Assembly (NCBI RefSeq): GCF_000427965.1
Contig: NZ_ATZA01000017.1
Coordinates: 1 to 64,000 of the forward strand
Reading direction: 5' to 3'
DNA: 64,000 nucleotides
DNA from: Olivibacter sitiensis DSM 17696
GTDB lineage: Bacteria > Bacteroidota > Bacteroidia > Sphingobacteriales > Sphingobacteriaceae
Shown here: in pieces, positions 43,992 to 53,782 of the stretch
Position numbering within the stretch: the stretch's first letter is position 1
How the letters are laid out: each line of letters begins with the position of its first letter
Position numbers and translations under genes: made by a program
Notes under the pieces: generated by a model
What the model was told of the DNA's origin: nothing
Seen by the model: only the letters and a program-made list of their open reading frames with translations
The model's database searches: none

Positions 43992-45341
43992 ATGTTTAAA
44001 AAAATCCTTATTGCAAATCGAGGGGAGATAGCGCTCCGCATTATCCGTACCTGTAAGGAAATGGGTATAAAAAGTGTAGCCGTATACTCGACCGCAGACC
44101 GTGAAAGCCTGCATGTACGTTTTGCCGATGAAGCTGTATGCATCGGTCCTCCTCCCAGTAAAGACTCATACCTGAATATACCGAACATTATATCCGCAGC
44201 GGAGCTCACCAATGCCGATGCCATACATCCAGGGTACGGTTTTCTGTCGGAAAACGAGAAGTTTTCTGCTATCTGTCGCGACTATGGCATCAAGTTTATC
44301 GGTGCCACCCCTGAACAGATCCGCGACATGGGAGACAAGTCTTCGGCAAAGGCTACAATGAAAAAGGCGGGTGTACCCACCATTCCAGGCTCAGAGGGAC
44401 TGTTGTCCAGCGTCAAACAAGGCATTGCCTTGGCAAATGAAATAGGCTATCCCGTTATACTGAAAGCTACTGCAGGTGGCGGTGGCCGCGGCATGCGCGT
44501 GGTATGGAATGACGGGGAGTTTGAACCTGCCTGGGACTCGGCTCGTCAAGAAGCTGGGGCCGCTTTTGGCAATGATGGCATCTATCTGGAGAAGTTCGTG
44601 GAAGACCCACGCCATATCGAGATTCAAGTAATAGGCGATCAATACGGCACCGTATGCCACCTGTCAGAGCGCGATTGCTCAATTCAAAGACGGCATCAAA
44701 AACTGCTGGAAGAGTGCCCTTCTCCTTTCATGACGCCCGAACTGCGGCAGAAAATGGGAGCTGCAGCTATTGAAGGAGCGAAAGCGGTAAATTATGAAGG
44801 TGCTGGAACCATTGAGTTTCTAGTGGACAAGTATCGCAATTTTTATTTCATGGAAATGAACACCCGTATACAGGTGGAGCACCCTGTAACGGAAGAGGTC
44901 ATCAACTTTGATCTCATTAAAGAGCAAATCAAGGTGGCTTCGGGTGTTCCTCTTTCGGGGAAAAATTACGAGCCCATCCGCCACGCAATTGAATGCCGCA
45001 TAAATGCAGAAGATCCCTTCAACAATTTCCGCCCATCACCAGGTAGGATCACTACTTTCCATTCTCCGGGAGGACATGGCGTAAGGGTAGATACTCACGT
45101 ATATGCCGGCTATCAAATTCCGCCAAATTACGACTCCATGATAGCCAAGCTGATTTGCTATGCACAGACTCGCGAAGAGGCGATCAACACAATGGAACGT
45201 GCACTGAGTGAATTTGTCATCGAAGGAATAAAAACAACCATCCCACTACATATCCAGTTGATGCGGGATCCAAACTTCAGAGCAGGTAACTTTACCACGA
45301 AATTTATGGAAACCTTTGAGATCAAGGAGACCGTACTTTAA
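43992..45341 (+). CDS. accC: Biotin carboxylase subunit of acetyl-CoA carboxylase
   Basis: From ATG 43992 ([18 protein letters not shown]) 449 residues, the normal AccC length; an upstream ATG at 43914 adds 26 residues not typical of the family. Visible: ATP-grasp glycine loop [39 protein letters not shown] and [10 protein letters not shown]. Forms the acetyl-CoA carboxylase first half reaction with AccB. A terminator follows at 45366. Confidence 0.96.
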   Translation: MFKKILIANRGEIALRIIRTCKEMGIKSVAVYSTADRESLHVRFADEAVCIGPPPSKDSYLNIPNIISAAELTNADAIHPGYGFLSENEKFSAICRDYGIKFIGATPEQIRDMGDKSSAKATMKKAGVPTIPGSEGLLSSVKQGIALANEIGYPVILKATAGGGGRGMRVVWNDGEFEPAWDSARQEAGAAFGNDGIYLEKFVEDPRHIEIQVIGDQYGTVCHLSERDCSIQRRHQKLLEECPSPFMTPELRQKMGAAAIEGAKAVNYEGAGTIEFLVDKYRNFYFMEMNTRIQVEHPVTEEVINFDLIKEQIKVASGVPLSGKNYEPIRHAIECRINAEDPFNNFRPSPGRITTFHSPGGHGVRVDTHVYAGYQIPPNYDSMIAKLICYAQTREEAINTMERALSEFVIEGIKTTIPLHIQLMRDPNFRAGNFTTKFMETFEIKETVL

Positions 45342-45365
45342 ACAAAGATGATGGCATATTACGCC

Positions 45366-45403
45366 AAAAATACCATTCCTTTCAACAAGAATGGTATTTT
45401 TGT
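45366..45403 (+). terminator. Terminator after accC
   Basis: Perfect stem AAAAATACCATTC / GAATGGTATTTTT with a 10-nt loop, then T-rich sequence. Confidence 0.9.
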
Positions 45404-45443
45404 TTTAGCATGATGAGAAACACACATTTGGACCATAAGCGCT

Positions 45444-46307
45444 ATGAGTGATACGAACAGCAAGAAGTTAATAGACGCAATCAAGGATAAAGGGAAAAGC
45501 ATTGAGGCAGAAATGTCTTTCTTTGATCATTTGGAGGTGCTGAGGTGGCATTTGATCCGCTCGGCAATTGCTATCATCGTCTTTATGGGACTAGCCTTTG
45601 CCTATTATGATTTCATCTTCGATAAAATTATAATGGGGCCCAAGAAGGTTGATTTTTGGACCTATAGAATGATGTGCCTCTTAAGCGAAAAATTCCATTT
45701 AGGTGAGGACTTTTGTGTCAAAAAGATCAACATGAATATCATCAATACCGATATGGCGGGACAGTTTACCCTTCAGATAAATTCCTCGCTTCTAATCGGT
45801 ATTATATTGGGTTTTCCTTACCTTCTGTTTGAGATATGGAAATTTATCAAACCAGCGCTAACCGACAATGAGAGAAAGTCTGCCAATGGTTTTGTATTCT
45901 ATGCTTCCTTTCTGTTTGTCCTAGGCGTGCTTTTCGGTTATTATATCGTCACGGCCCTTTCAGTTAACTTCTTGGCAAACTATACTGTAAGTGAAGACAT
46001 ATCCAACCAGATCACCATAGACAGCTACCTAGCGTCCGTAGCTACGCTCACCATGGGAACGGGGATTGTTTTCGAGCTGCCTATTGTTATTTATATCCTT
46101 TCCAGAATGGGTATCATGACCCCTACTTTTATGCGCAGTACGCGTAGGTATGCCATCGTCATCATTTTGATCATTGCCGCTGTCATTACGCCCTCGGCTG
46201 ACGTTATTACCATGCTTACGGTTAGTTTTCCTTTGTTCATTTTGTATGAACTAAGTATTGTCATTGCCGCAAGAGTAGAAAAGAATAGGGAAAAGGAAAT
46301 GAAGTAA
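45444..46307 (+). CDS. tatC: Twin-arginine translocase subunit TatC
   Basis: A 287-residue six-helix membrane protein: cytoplasmic N terminus with SFFDHLEVLRWHLIRS (Tat signal contact region), then helices with LLIGIILGFPYLLFEIWKFIKPAL, GTGIVFELPIVIYILSRMGI and AAVITPSADVITMLTVSFPLFILYELSI, all typical. The first periplasmic loop is longer than in E. coli, as in other Bacteroidota. It moves folded proteins across the inner membrane together with TatA, which is not in this window. Confidence 0.96.
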   Translation: MSDTNSKKLIDAIKDKGKSIEAEMSFFDHLEVLRWHLIRSAIAIIVFMGLAFAYYDFIFDKIIMGPKKVDFWTYRMMCLLSEKFHLGEDFCVKKINMNIINTDMAGQFTLQINSSLLIGIILGFPYLLFEIWKFIKPALTDNERKSANGFVFYASFLFVLGVLFGYYIVTALSVNFLANYTVSEDISNQITIDSYLASVATLTMGTGIVFELPIVIYILSRMGIMTPTFMRSTRRYAIVIILIIAAVITPSADVITMLTVSFPLFILYELSIVIAARVEKNREKEMK

Positions 46308-46386
46308 AAGACTAGAGACTAAAGCGTGTTGACAAACAAGCTAATTGCCAATGGCCGATAGTCCACAGCAATAAAAAACAAAGCAT

Positions 46387-46830
46387 ATGAAAGAGATAAA
46401 GAAAATAGCCATAGGTGGCGATCATGCAGGATTTCAGTACAAGAAAGAACTCATATCTTTCTTGAAAGATGCTGGATATGAAGTACACAATTTTGGAACG
46501 GACAGTGCCGATTCGGTAGATTATCCCGATTTTGCACATCCAACGGCAACTGCTGTTGAAGATGGGAAATGCGATTTGGGTGTTCTAATCTGTGGCAGTG
46601 CGAACGGTGTGGCCATCACTGCCAATAAGCACCAGGGGATACGTGCTGCCATCTGTTGGGAAAAAGAGATAGCCAGCCTGGCCAGGCAGCACAATGACGC
46701 CAATATCATCTGCATACCAGCGCGTTTCGTAAGTCTAGATTTGGCGAAGGAAATGGTGAAAACTTTTCTCGAAACGCCATTCGAAGGGGGCAGACATAGT
46801 AATAGAGTCAATAAGATAGCCTGCAAATAA
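46387..46830 (+). CDS. rpiB: Ribose-5-phosphate isomerase B
   Basis: A 147-residue RpiB/LacAB family enzyme: IAIGGDHAGFQYKKEL, DYPDFAHPTA, the catalytic Cys region LGVLICGSANGVAITANKHQGIRAAICW and HNDANIICIPARF. Interconverts ribose-5-phosphate and ribulose-5-phosphate. It follows tatC by 79 bp. Confidence 0.96.
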   Translation: MKEIKKIAIGGDHAGFQYKKELISFLKDAGYEVHNFGTDSADSVDYPDFAHPTATAVEDGKCDLGVLICGSANGVAITANKHQGIRAAICWEKEIASLARQHNDANIICIPARFVSLDLAKEMVKTFLETPFEGGRHSNRVNKIACK

Positions 46831-46891
46831 TTAATTAATTTAATGTTAGGTTCGCAACGCCTTGCAACTGTAGCATTGTAAATCATTAAAT

Positions 46892-48475
46892 ATGAACAAA
46901 AATTTCTCTTTACTTTTTCTAGCGCTAAGCTGCAGCCTAGCTCCTAGCCTAGCCCAAGAAAGCATAGCCACGCGATATGCCAATGAAATAACCGCAGCAG
47001 ATGCCAGCAAACACCTGCACATCATTGCTTCTGACGAGATGGAAGGTAGAGAAACTGGCAAACCCGGTAACGACAAAGCAGCGGCGTACATTGCCGAACA
47101 GTTTAAAAAGATGGGTTTAAAGGCTCCCGTTAATGGTTCCTATTTTCAGCCTGTGGAATTGGCTGAGTCTCGCTTTGATGTGAAGTATTTCAAGGCGAAT
47201 GGCCAAGAGCTTATCAGCGGAAACGATTTTTTCATGCCCAATAGTGGCGCCCAAAACACCATTTCCACCAACGAGATTTGGTTCATAGGCTACGGTATAG
47301 ATGATGAAAAATATTCCGACCTTGCTGGTCTGGATCTACAGGGAAAGGTAGTTCTACTTATCAATAGCGGCGAGCCTACAAAAGCCGACGGCACAAGCTA
47401 TATCACTGGAAGCAAAACCCTATCTGACTGGGCTACAAGCCGTAATAAAAGGATACAAACTGTCATGAGCAAAAGCCCCGCGCTAGTACTCGCTACCTCT
47501 CCCGAGGTAGCAAACATGCTAGAACGTGTACGCATGATGGGTAGCGGCGGCAGGATGCAAATCAAAGAAGACGTAAAAGAACCAACGGGACCGAACGCTA
47601 ATCGGCCTACTGTAGCTTATGTGACCACCGAAGCGGCCAATAAGATACTCCAAAATTCTGGACATACCTATGAAAGTCTGAAGAAGGCGATTGATGACTC
47701 GGGTAAAGCTCAAAGCCAAGCCTTAAAGAGCAGTGTAGAAACCAGCTTTGCCGTAGAGACCATCGACGTAAAAAGCCAGAACGTATTGGCCTACCTAGAA
47801 GGTACCGACCTAAAAGATGAGCTGTTAGTCATCAGCGGACATTACGACCATATCGGTGTAAATCCAGATGGACAAATAAACAATGGAGCAGATGACGATG
47901 GTTCCGGAACAACAGGAGTCATCGAAATGGCACAAGCTTTTGCAAAAGCAAAAGCGGATGGCAAGGGACCGCGTAGAAGTATTCTGTTTCTGACTGTCAC
48001 TGGCGAGGAAAAAGGACTACTAGGTTCGGATTACTATACGAGACACCCTGTATTCCCATTGGCCAATACCGTGACCAATCTTAATATCGACATGATAGGC
48101 CGCATAGATCCGCCACATGAGGCAGATACCAATTACGTGTACCTGGTAGGTTCAGACAAATTGAGCTCACAGTTGCATGCTATAAGTGAAGAAGCAAATA
48201 ACCGCTATACCAAGTTCAAACTGGATTATAAGTACAATGATCCCGAAGATCCCGAGCGCATTTACTACCGTTCAGATCATTATAATTTTGCCAAGAACGG
48301 TATTCCAGTTATCTTCTATTTCAATGGTGTACATGCGGACTACCACAATGTGGGCGATACCGTGGATAAGATAGATTTCAATCTGCTTGCCAGAAGAACT
48401 CAACTCGTGTTTTATACAGCTTGGGACGTGGCCAATAGAGATCAAAGACCCCTTGTTGACTCCAATAAGAAGTAA
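46892..48475 (+). CDS. M28 family aminopeptidase with PA domain
   Basis: A 527-residue exported peptidase: signal peptide (ends near SLAQE), LHIIASDEMEGRETGKPGNDKAAAYIAEQFKKMGL, a protease-associated insert (about 110-270) and the zinc domain with SGHYDHIGV, NNGADDDGSGTTGVIEMAQAF, LTVTGEEKGLLGS, NIDMIGRID and a late HADYHNVGDTVDKI, giving the two-zinc ligand set His-Asp-Glu-Asp-His. It removes N-terminal residues from peptides in the periplasm. Terminator at 48500. Confidence 0.95.
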   Translation: MNKNFSLLFLALSCSLAPSLAQESIATRYANEITAADASKHLHIIASDEMEGRETGKPGNDKAAAYIAEQFKKMGLKAPVNGSYFQPVELAESRFDVKYFKANGQELISGNDFFMPNSGAQNTISTNEIWFIGYGIDDEKYSDLAGLDLQGKVVLLINSGEPTKADGTSYITGSKTLSDWATSRNKRIQTVMSKSPALVLATSPEVANMLERVRMMGSGGRMQIKEDVKEPTGPNANRPTVAYVTTEAANKILQNSGHTYESLKKAIDDSGKAQSQALKSSVETSFAVETIDVKSQNVLAYLEGTDLKDELLVISGHYDHIGVNPDGQINNGADDDGSGTTGVIEMAQAFAKAKADGKGPRRSILFLTVTGEEKGLLGSDYYTRHPVFPLANTVTNLNIDMIGRIDPPHEADTNYVYLVGSDKLSSQLHAISEEANNRYTKFKLDYKYNDPEDPERIYYRSDHYNFAKNGIPVIFYFNGVHADYHNVGDTVDKIDFNLLARRTQLVFYTAWDVANRDQRPLVDSNKK

Positions 48476-48499
48476 GAAAAAGTAACGGAGGAATCCGCT

Positions 48500-48539
48500 A
48501 GCCGCCGTAATATGCTCTCATATACGGCGGCTTTTTTTT
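48500..48539. terminator. Strong terminator after the M28 peptidase gene
   Basis: Stem AGCCGCCGTA / TACGGCGGCT with AT-rich top, then eight T. Confidence 0.92.
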
Positions 48540-48589
48540 CTTTCCGTTTTTCATCCCTATACCCTTCCTTTCCCATACTAACGCAAAGA

Positions 48590-50176
48590 TTACCCTTCGT
48601 TGCCTACCACGTAAATGAGCCATTCGTCAAACCGGTACCATTCTTCCAAGACTGTCACTACATCTCTATAGGTGTGTACGGAAGTATCTGCAGGGAAGAA
48701 GGCAAAATTGAAATCGTCCTTTTTGGACAGGTCAAAACCCAGCCAGTGTCCCCATCGCTCGTGGCATCCTACTGGCAGGAACTCTCCACGTGATGTCCTG
48801 CTTTCCTGTTCGGCATTCCTATCAACTTGCTCTTGTGCTGCCAGCCATTCGGCCTTGTTGAAGAAGCGAATTGCTTCACTTCCGTTCTCTGCTGCAAATA
48901 AGCGGCACGGCCCTACCACTTCGATAAATTGCAGAAAAGCCGCTGGTACGGCACGAACAAAATGCTGCTTGATCAAGTAGGCTGGACTATCTCCCTTGCT
49001 GTCTTTTTCAAACAAATATGCTCCCTCATTCATCTGGATAGGCTTCTCACCTCTGCTTTCCTCACACCAATGCAACAACTGCTGCAAGGCATGCTCAAAG
49101 GCCTTCCCTGTCTTCATGCTAAGGTCGGTATGCGTGGAGCTAATATTCAACACTTGTTCTCTCCCAATTTCTATTTGATGAGTCTCTAAGGGCCTATAGC
49201 AGATGCTGACCGCCTTTGTCCCTTTCAAACGATCATATTGGTTTCTGTCGAGCTCGATTTCCTGTAGCGAGCCGTACTCGTCCATTACCTGCATGGTGGC
49301 CCCTAGGCCATTGGGGTGTAAGCGAAATGTCTTCACGGCAGCCTCAAATGTCACCTTACTATCCTGCATAGGCAAGGAGTTTACCGATCCGCCCTTCAGC
49401 AGCAACTGTTCGAGGTAATATAGAAGCAGCATCAGCAGCGAAACTACAATAAGGTACCGTGTCCATAGATCGAAATACAGGGATATCCCTCCCCACAACA
49501 AGGCAGGAAGCAAGACATAGCGGTTATAGGCCTTATTCAAAAGACCTGTATTGTCCATTTCATTTTGGTGAAAATGTTCCAATCGCATACGCTCATCGCC
49601 AGTTAAAGGGGAGCGAACACCACGTATGGGTTGCAGGCTGATATACTGCTTATTGCTGTCCAAATAGGTGAGCTCAATGGGCTGCCCCCTGGAAAGGCCC
49701 CTCTTCACCGCCGCGGTGACCAGGAACTGCTTTTCATGCGCGCATTCCGTATCTACATCCATCGACAGGGAATACATATTTGTCGTTGGCCCTACTCGCA
49801 TGTTAGGTCCGCTGTTCTCTATGCGGGCAAGTCTTTTCACCTTGCCCCTCAACGTAATGAGATGTGCTCCTTTCACCGTCTGGCGAAGCTTACTTTGTTC
49901 ATAATAGCCAATAGCAGCAAAAAAAGCGACAAAGCAAAGGGAGAAAATGCCCAAAAAACACCATAGCTCCAAGCTCACCCGATCTGTCGCAGCAAGTTCA
50001 ACACTGACGTATACGATGACAAAGACAAATGCAAAGAACACGGCAAAGTGCAGCAGACAGCCCATATCATTTCGTTGCTCACGCAACATACGTTTCGCCG
50101 CGTCGGGCGTCAACGGTTCTTTACGAAAATTATCCATTTCGTCGCCAGACATAGGGTCATCGGAATATTTATGCAT
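48590..50176 (-). CDS. Large membrane protein of unknown function
   Basis: A 528-residue protein that I do not recognise. Residues 38-65 and 72-90 form two membrane helices, then a cytoplasmic or outer beta-rich part (GKVKRLARI, LSMDVDTECA, GQPIELTYL) and another pair of helices near 205-240 (VLLPALLWGGISLYFDLW, YLIVVSLLMLLLYYL), followed by a long soluble C-terminal part (about 250-528) with an immunity/SMI1-like feel (WCEESRGEKPIQMNEGAYLFEKD, FLQFIEVVGPCRLFAAENGSEAIRFF, FLPVGCHERWGHWLGFDLSKKDDFNFAFF). The latter could be a SUKH/SMI1-KNR4-type domain. First gene of a set of three membrane proteins in the same direction. Confidence 0.7.
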   Translation of the reverse strand: MHKYSDDPMSGDEMDNFRKEPLTPDAAKRMLREQRNDMGCLLHFAVFFAFVFVIVYVSVELAATDRVSLELWCFLGIFSLCFVAFFAAIGYYEQSKLRQTVKGAHLITLRGKVKRLARIENSGPNMRVGPTTNMYSLSMDVDTECAHEKQFLVTAAVKRGLSRGQPIELTYLDSNKQYISLQPIRGVRSPLTGDERMRLEHFHQNEMDNTGLLNKAYNRYVLLPALLWGGISLYFDLWTRYLIVVSLLMLLLYYLEQLLLKGGSVNSLPMQDSKVTFEAAVKTFRLHPNGLGATMQVMDEYGSLQEIELDRNQYDRLKGTKAVSICYRPLETHQIEIGREQVLNISSTHTDLSMKTGKAFEHALQQLLHWCEESRGEKPIQMNEGAYLFEKDSKGDSPAYLIKQHFVRAVPAAFLQFIEVVGPCRLFAAENGSEAIRFFNKAEWLAAQEQVDRNAEQESRTSRGEFLPVGCHERWGHWLGFDLSKKDDFNFAFFPADTSVHTYRDVVTVLEEWYRFDEWLIYVVGNEG

Positions 50177-50224
50177 ACATCGTCAACTTCTTATACAGCT
50201 AGTGGGATGAATATTCTTCATTCA

Positions 50225-50521
50225 TCAGCAAATAACGCACATATCCTTGAGTGCATAAATGGCCAAGAGGTAAAACAGCAGCATTAGCCCCGATAGGATG
50301 AGCGACAAGATGCCTCTCGTGCTGGGCCGTTCCCATATACTGGCCAAGGAGAGTACCAAAGCAACCAAGGCGGAAATGAAACTGACCACAATGAGCCAAT
50401 CGATATTGACATAAGTACTAGCACTATATAACACCACAACTATCGCCAAGACGGATACTGCTATGCCTACCATGGCCCATTTGGCAAGGGATAGCGCCTT
50501 TATTGTTCTTTTATCTTCCAT
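50225..50521 (-). CDS. Small membrane protein, three helices
   Basis: A 98-residue membrane protein from ATG 50521 (MEDKRTIKALSLAKWAMVG); a TTG at 50569 would only add residues that overlap the upstream gene. Three hydrophobic helices (about 12-35, 40-60, 70-90). No family recognised. Lies 22 bp after the PH-like membrane protein gene and so is probably co-transcribed with it. Confidence 0.65.
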   Translation of the reverse strand: MEDKRTIKALSLAKWAMVGIAVSVLAIVVVLYSASTYVNIDWLIVVSFISALVALVLSLASIWERPSTRGILSLILSGLMLLFYLLAIYALKDMCVIC

Positions 50522-50543
50522 GCTAAAGCGTACATAAAAATAT

Positions 50544-51281
50544 TCAATCAAAGATGAGCGAGGCCCCAAAGCGATAGCTCATGTAACAATCAATCAGAAA
50601 CAATACCAGTATCAAGATCAGTATAACAGCCACCCAGGTCCTCACCCATTCCCGCCCGTCGAAGGCAAAAGTATCGGGATGGATGTAAAACTCCGAGAAC
50701 ACGTTCTTACCTACATGCAGATCGGGTCGAAATCTTCGGATGCCCCGCACGAAATGCCCTATCAGTTCCCTTTGATTGCCAGTATAGTAGCTACGACCAA
50801 TATCGGTCATGAAGGTTACCGTCCTGGGCCCACCATTTACAAAAATACGGAACAAAGTGGGACCACGCCTTTGGGTCTGGGCATAGACATCGGGCGTATG
50901 ATGTTCGTTGGAGCATTGCAGGTCTTTATACAATATGGCATCCGAATGACCGTCTGCATAGCGGTAGTGTATCCCCTCTCGGTCCACATAAAGTGCTACC
51001 ACTGATTTTCTCCGCAAGGAGCGGATATGGCGGATGAGCAGGTACAGCAAACCGAGAAGCAGGGAATGGGAAAATACAATGACCACCACGTTTGTTATGC
51101 GACTGGCGCCATAATAATCGTCCAAAGCAAACCCCACAGGAATCATGAAGAGACATAGTAGCAACAATCCCATAAGGCCGAATAGCAAAAGTCGAAGCAG
51201 CCAGGTCAAAACCCAATTGGGTCTTGCGTGTACTGCTTCAAAACTGTCTTTATCTGCTATTGCGTGCTTCACATCCATCAT
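50544..51281 (-). CDS. Membrane protein with PH-like domain
   Basis: A 245-residue protein with three to four helices (about 22-50, 65-85, and the C-terminal pair 215-240) around a soluble domain (about 95-200: VALYVDREGIHYRYADGHSDAILYKDLQ) whose strand pattern is like bacterial PH/YcxB-like domains. Function unknown. A perfect -7 element lies 3 nt upstream of the first ATG (51284-51291), which suggests a very short or absent mRNA leader (the second ATG at 51278 is at the predicted transcription start). Confidence 0.65.
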   Translation of the reverse strand: MMDVKHAIADKDSFEAVHARPNWVLTWLLRLLLFGLMGLLLLCLFMIPVGFALDDYYGASRITNVVVIVFSHSLLLGLLYLLIRHIRSLRRKSVVALYVDREGIHYRYADGHSDAILYKDLQCSNEHHTPDVYAQTQRRGPTLFRIFVNGGPRTVTFMTDIGRSYYTGNQRELIGHFVRGIRRFRPDLHVGKNVFSEFYIHPDTFAFDGREWVRTWVAVILILILVLFLIDCYMSYRFGASLIFD

Positions 51282-51283
51282 AA

Positions 51284-51291
51284 CAAAGATA
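51284..51291 (-). promoter_or_regulatory. -7 element directly before the PH-like gene
   Basis: TATCTTTG on the minus strand, exact TAnnTTTG match, ending 2 nt before the start codon at 51281; would give a leaderless mRNA. Confidence 0.5.
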
Positions 51292-51379
51292 CGCCAGCAC
51301 GACCTCAGTTGGAATAATGGTTTTCAGGGATTTGACAGAACGCTAGTGCAAGCATCTGGCAGCATGGTGTTGGCCGAAC

Positions 51380-52180
51380 CTATTGAAAGCGGAAAGAATA
51401 AGAGCTTTGATAGAAATTGTAATTCACGCCTTCTTCTTCACTGGGATTGGCATATACTGCCTGCACAAGCCACAAGCCAGAGCGATTCAACTTAAAGAAA
51501 AACTGTCCGTCATCGTTCGATCTATACCTGGCAGCAAAAATTTGCCCGTTCATGGCTTTTGTGTAGATCACAATGCTGACCCCCTTTTGTGGCTTTCCGT
51601 TCAGGTAGGCTACCGCAATGATATCATCGCCATACAGAAGTTTATATGGATTTTGTTGCAATATGATCTCCAATTGCTTTCCCTCTACTTTGCTGTGCAA
51701 TCCACCACTATTTTTATCGGTCATAGTCAAAGCTTTGGCAGTAAAGAACGTATTGGCGGTATATTCCGTAGTAAATCCAGATGAATCTATAACAGAAGCC
51801 AAATCGGTGAGATTTTCGGCGTTGGCAAATTCTTCCACGGTAAGGTGATCGTGCTCCGCTTTCCCTCCGCTAAATTCGACGGTCAATAAGCTTTGTCCGG
51901 TATTTTGCTGCTGTGCCGAAAAACGGACAAAAGCTGTTGAGTCTATTTTTAAATCGGGGATCTTTTTCCCTCCTTGCAAATAACTAAAAACAGACAGATT
52001 ACCAACCGTTTCAGGAGCAATGGCTGTGCTGTCCAATCCCCGTCCCTGGTAAAGCACATACATGACCGAATCACCCTTATTGTTTGAATATTTATCGGCA
52101 ATTAAGGAGTAGTCTTGGGCATAGAGGCCAAAAGAAAAAAACAATTGAAATAGCAAACAACTAATATAGGATCTAAGCAT
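51380..52180 (-). CDS. DUF4198-like exported protein
   Basis: From ATG 52180 (MLRSYISCLLFQLFFSFGLYAQ, signal peptide) 266 residues; the frame is open to a TTG at 52204 but this lies in the -7 element (52202-52209). The C-terminal part, PYKLLYGDDIIAVAYLNGKPQKGVSIVIYTK, then YRSNDDGQFFFKLNRSGLWLVQAVYA, has the pattern of DUF4198 proteins, which are often coupled to nickel/cobalt uptake or TonB receptors. The mature N-terminal part is predicted beta-rich. The ligand is unknown here; no transporter gene is next to it. Confidence 0.7.
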   Translation of the reverse strand: MLRSYISCLLFQLFFSFGLYAQDYSLIADKYSNNKGDSVMYVLYQGRGLDSTAIAPETVGNLSVFSYLQGGKKIPDLKIDSTAFVRFSAQQQNTGQSLLTVEFSGGKAEHDHLTVEEFANAENLTDLASVIDSSGFTTEYTANTFFTAKALTMTDKNSGGLHSKVEGKQLEIILQQNPYKLLYGDDIIAVAYLNGKPQKGVSIVIYTKAMNGQIFAARYRSNDDGQFFFKLNRSGLWLVQAVYANPSEEEGVNYNFYQSSYSFRFQ

Positions 52181-52201
52181 GCAAACGTTCTTTTTTTCGT
52201 C

Positions 52202-52209
52202 CAAACCTA
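52202..52209 (-). promoter_or_regulatory. -7 promoter element of the DUF4198 gene
   Basis: TAGGTTTG on the minus strand, exact TAnnTTTG match, 21 nt ahead of the ATG at 52180. Confidence 0.6.
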
Positions 52210-52295
52210 ATCAAAAATTTTCTCTCTACCTAAACTGCTATGGATTTTAACACTTATGTGTTGCTCTTTGCTTATCGAGCCATCGCTTCATGGCG

Positions 52296-53414
52296 CTAAT
52301 CGCCTTTTAGGTAACCTACCACTAGCTCGGCCACCCTATCTGATGCTCCAGGCTTGCCCATCAATTCGTCCAGGCGATCGTATTCGGCTAGCACATAGCT
52401 GCGCCGTTCCTTATTGTTCAACAATAGATCCAGTTCATCGGCAATGGTATCATGATTGGCTTCTTTCTGAATCAATTCCTTCACCACTTCATCGTCCAGT
52501 ATGAGATTGACCAGGGAGATAAAGGCTACCTTGATAACTTTGCGTGCTATGGCAATACTGATGGGATTGGCCTTATAGACCACCACCTGTGGTACGTGCA
52601 GGAGTGCCGTTTCCAAAGTGGCCGTACCGCTTGCCACTACTGCAGCCTCGGCATGTTTCAACAGGTCGTAAGTTTGACCGAACACAATAGGCACTTCCAT
52701 TTCGTCCATGTAGCGTTTGTAATAGGCTGTATCAAAATTGGGTGCCCCTGCTATCACAAACTGGTGCATGGGAAAAAGCCCCACAAGCTTCATCATCTCG
52801 GGCAATAGTCTGGAGATTTCCATTTTTCGGCTTCCTGGCAATAGGGCGATGATTGGCCTGTCTGCTCGCAAATGGTTTTCCATCAGGAAATCAGCACGAT
52901 AAGGGTAGCTAGCAATAGCATCCAACAAGGGATTACCCACATAATCGACCTTCATGCCCCACTGCTCGTAGAACTCCACTTCAAAAGGCAAGATGCAAAA
53001 TAGGTGATCCACTATCTTCTTTATCTTTTTTACACGTCCCGTATTCCAAGCCCACACCTTAGGTGAGATATAATAAAAGACCTTGATATCGTGCTTTTTG
53101 GCGAACTCCGCCAGTTTGAGATTGAAACCTGGGAAGTCAATGAGCACGAGCGCATCGGGTTTCTTCTGCAAAATATCGGCTTTTACTTTTTTGAGGTTGG
53201 ATAGCACGGTGCCCAGATTGGCCACCACCTCCACAAAGCCCATAAAAGACATTTCAGACGTATGCAACAGGGGCTTCTTGCCACTCGCCGCTGCCATTAG
53301 ATCGCCACCTACAATCTCAAAATCGGCTCCCTTGTCGCGCTCGCGCAATGCCTTAATCAGATTGGAACCATGCAGATCTCCCGAGCTCTCGCCAGCAACC
53401 AGGTAGTATTTCAT
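52296..53414 (-). CDS. lpxB: Lipid-A-disaccharide synthase
   Basis: A 372-residue LpxB from ATG 53414 (MKYYLVAGESSGDLHGSNLIKAL); the frame upstream codes an unrelated Phe-rich stretch. Typical parts: FMGFVEVVANLGTVLSNL, DFPGFNLKLAEFAKKHDIKVFYYISPKVWAWN, ALLPGSRKMEI and VASGTATLETAL. It condenses UDP-diacylglucosamine with lipid X. Gene order surE, small membrane protein, lpxB on the minus strand. Confidence 0.95.
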   Translation of the reverse strand: MKYYLVAGESSGDLHGSNLIKALRERDKGADFEIVGGDLMAAASGKKPLLHTSEMSFMGFVEVVANLGTVLSNLKKVKADILQKKPDALVLIDFPGFNLKLAEFAKKHDIKVFYYISPKVWAWNTGRVKKIKKIVDHLFCILPFEVEFYEQWGMKVDYVGNPLLDAIASYPYRADFLMENHLRADRPIIALLPGSRKMEISRLLPEMMKLVGLFPMHQFVIAGAPNFDTAYYKRYMDEMEVPIVFGQTYDLLKHAEAAVVASGTATLETALLHVPQVVVYKANPISIAIARKVIKVAFISLVNLILDDEVVKELIQKEANHDTIADELDLLLNNKERRSYVLAEYDRLDELMGKPGASDRVAELVVGYLKGD

Positions 53415-53497
53415 GCTGAAAAAGTAAAAATAAAAAAGTAAAAATAAAAAAGATATGAGATATGAGAATTGAGACATCACTTTGCCTTCCCCATACC

Positions 53498-53782
53498 TCA
53501 AACCTTAAATCCTTTCAAATACAACAATAGCAACATGCAGGCAAAAGTGACCAATATTACTCCCCTCGCAGTCCCGTCCTTCTCGTTTTTATATAAATAG
53601 CGAAGCAAGATTAAATTGACCGCAGCAGACAACACATACGCTAGGAGCGGCTTTCTTTGCGTCAAAGTTTCCACGAGATGGTATTCCGTAAAGAAAAAAG
53701 CGATCAAGGGAGCCACGCTGCCTAGCAGGCAGCCAAACAAGATGTGATTGTAACGCAAAAATACCATGTTATTTCCTGACAT
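53498..53782 (-). CDS. Small membrane protein between surE and lpxB
   Basis: A 94-residue protein (or 89 from ATG 53767) with three hydrophobic segments (about 14-30, 45-62, 72-90). It overlaps the end of surE by 14 bp, so it is translated with it. No family recognised; conservation of this place between surE and lpxB would suggest an envelope role. Confidence 0.7.
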   Translation of the reverse strand: MSGNNMVFLRYNHILFGCLLGSVAPLIAFFFTEYHLVETLTQRKPLLAYVLSAAVNLILLRYLYKNEKDGTARGVILVTFACMLLLLYLKGFKV

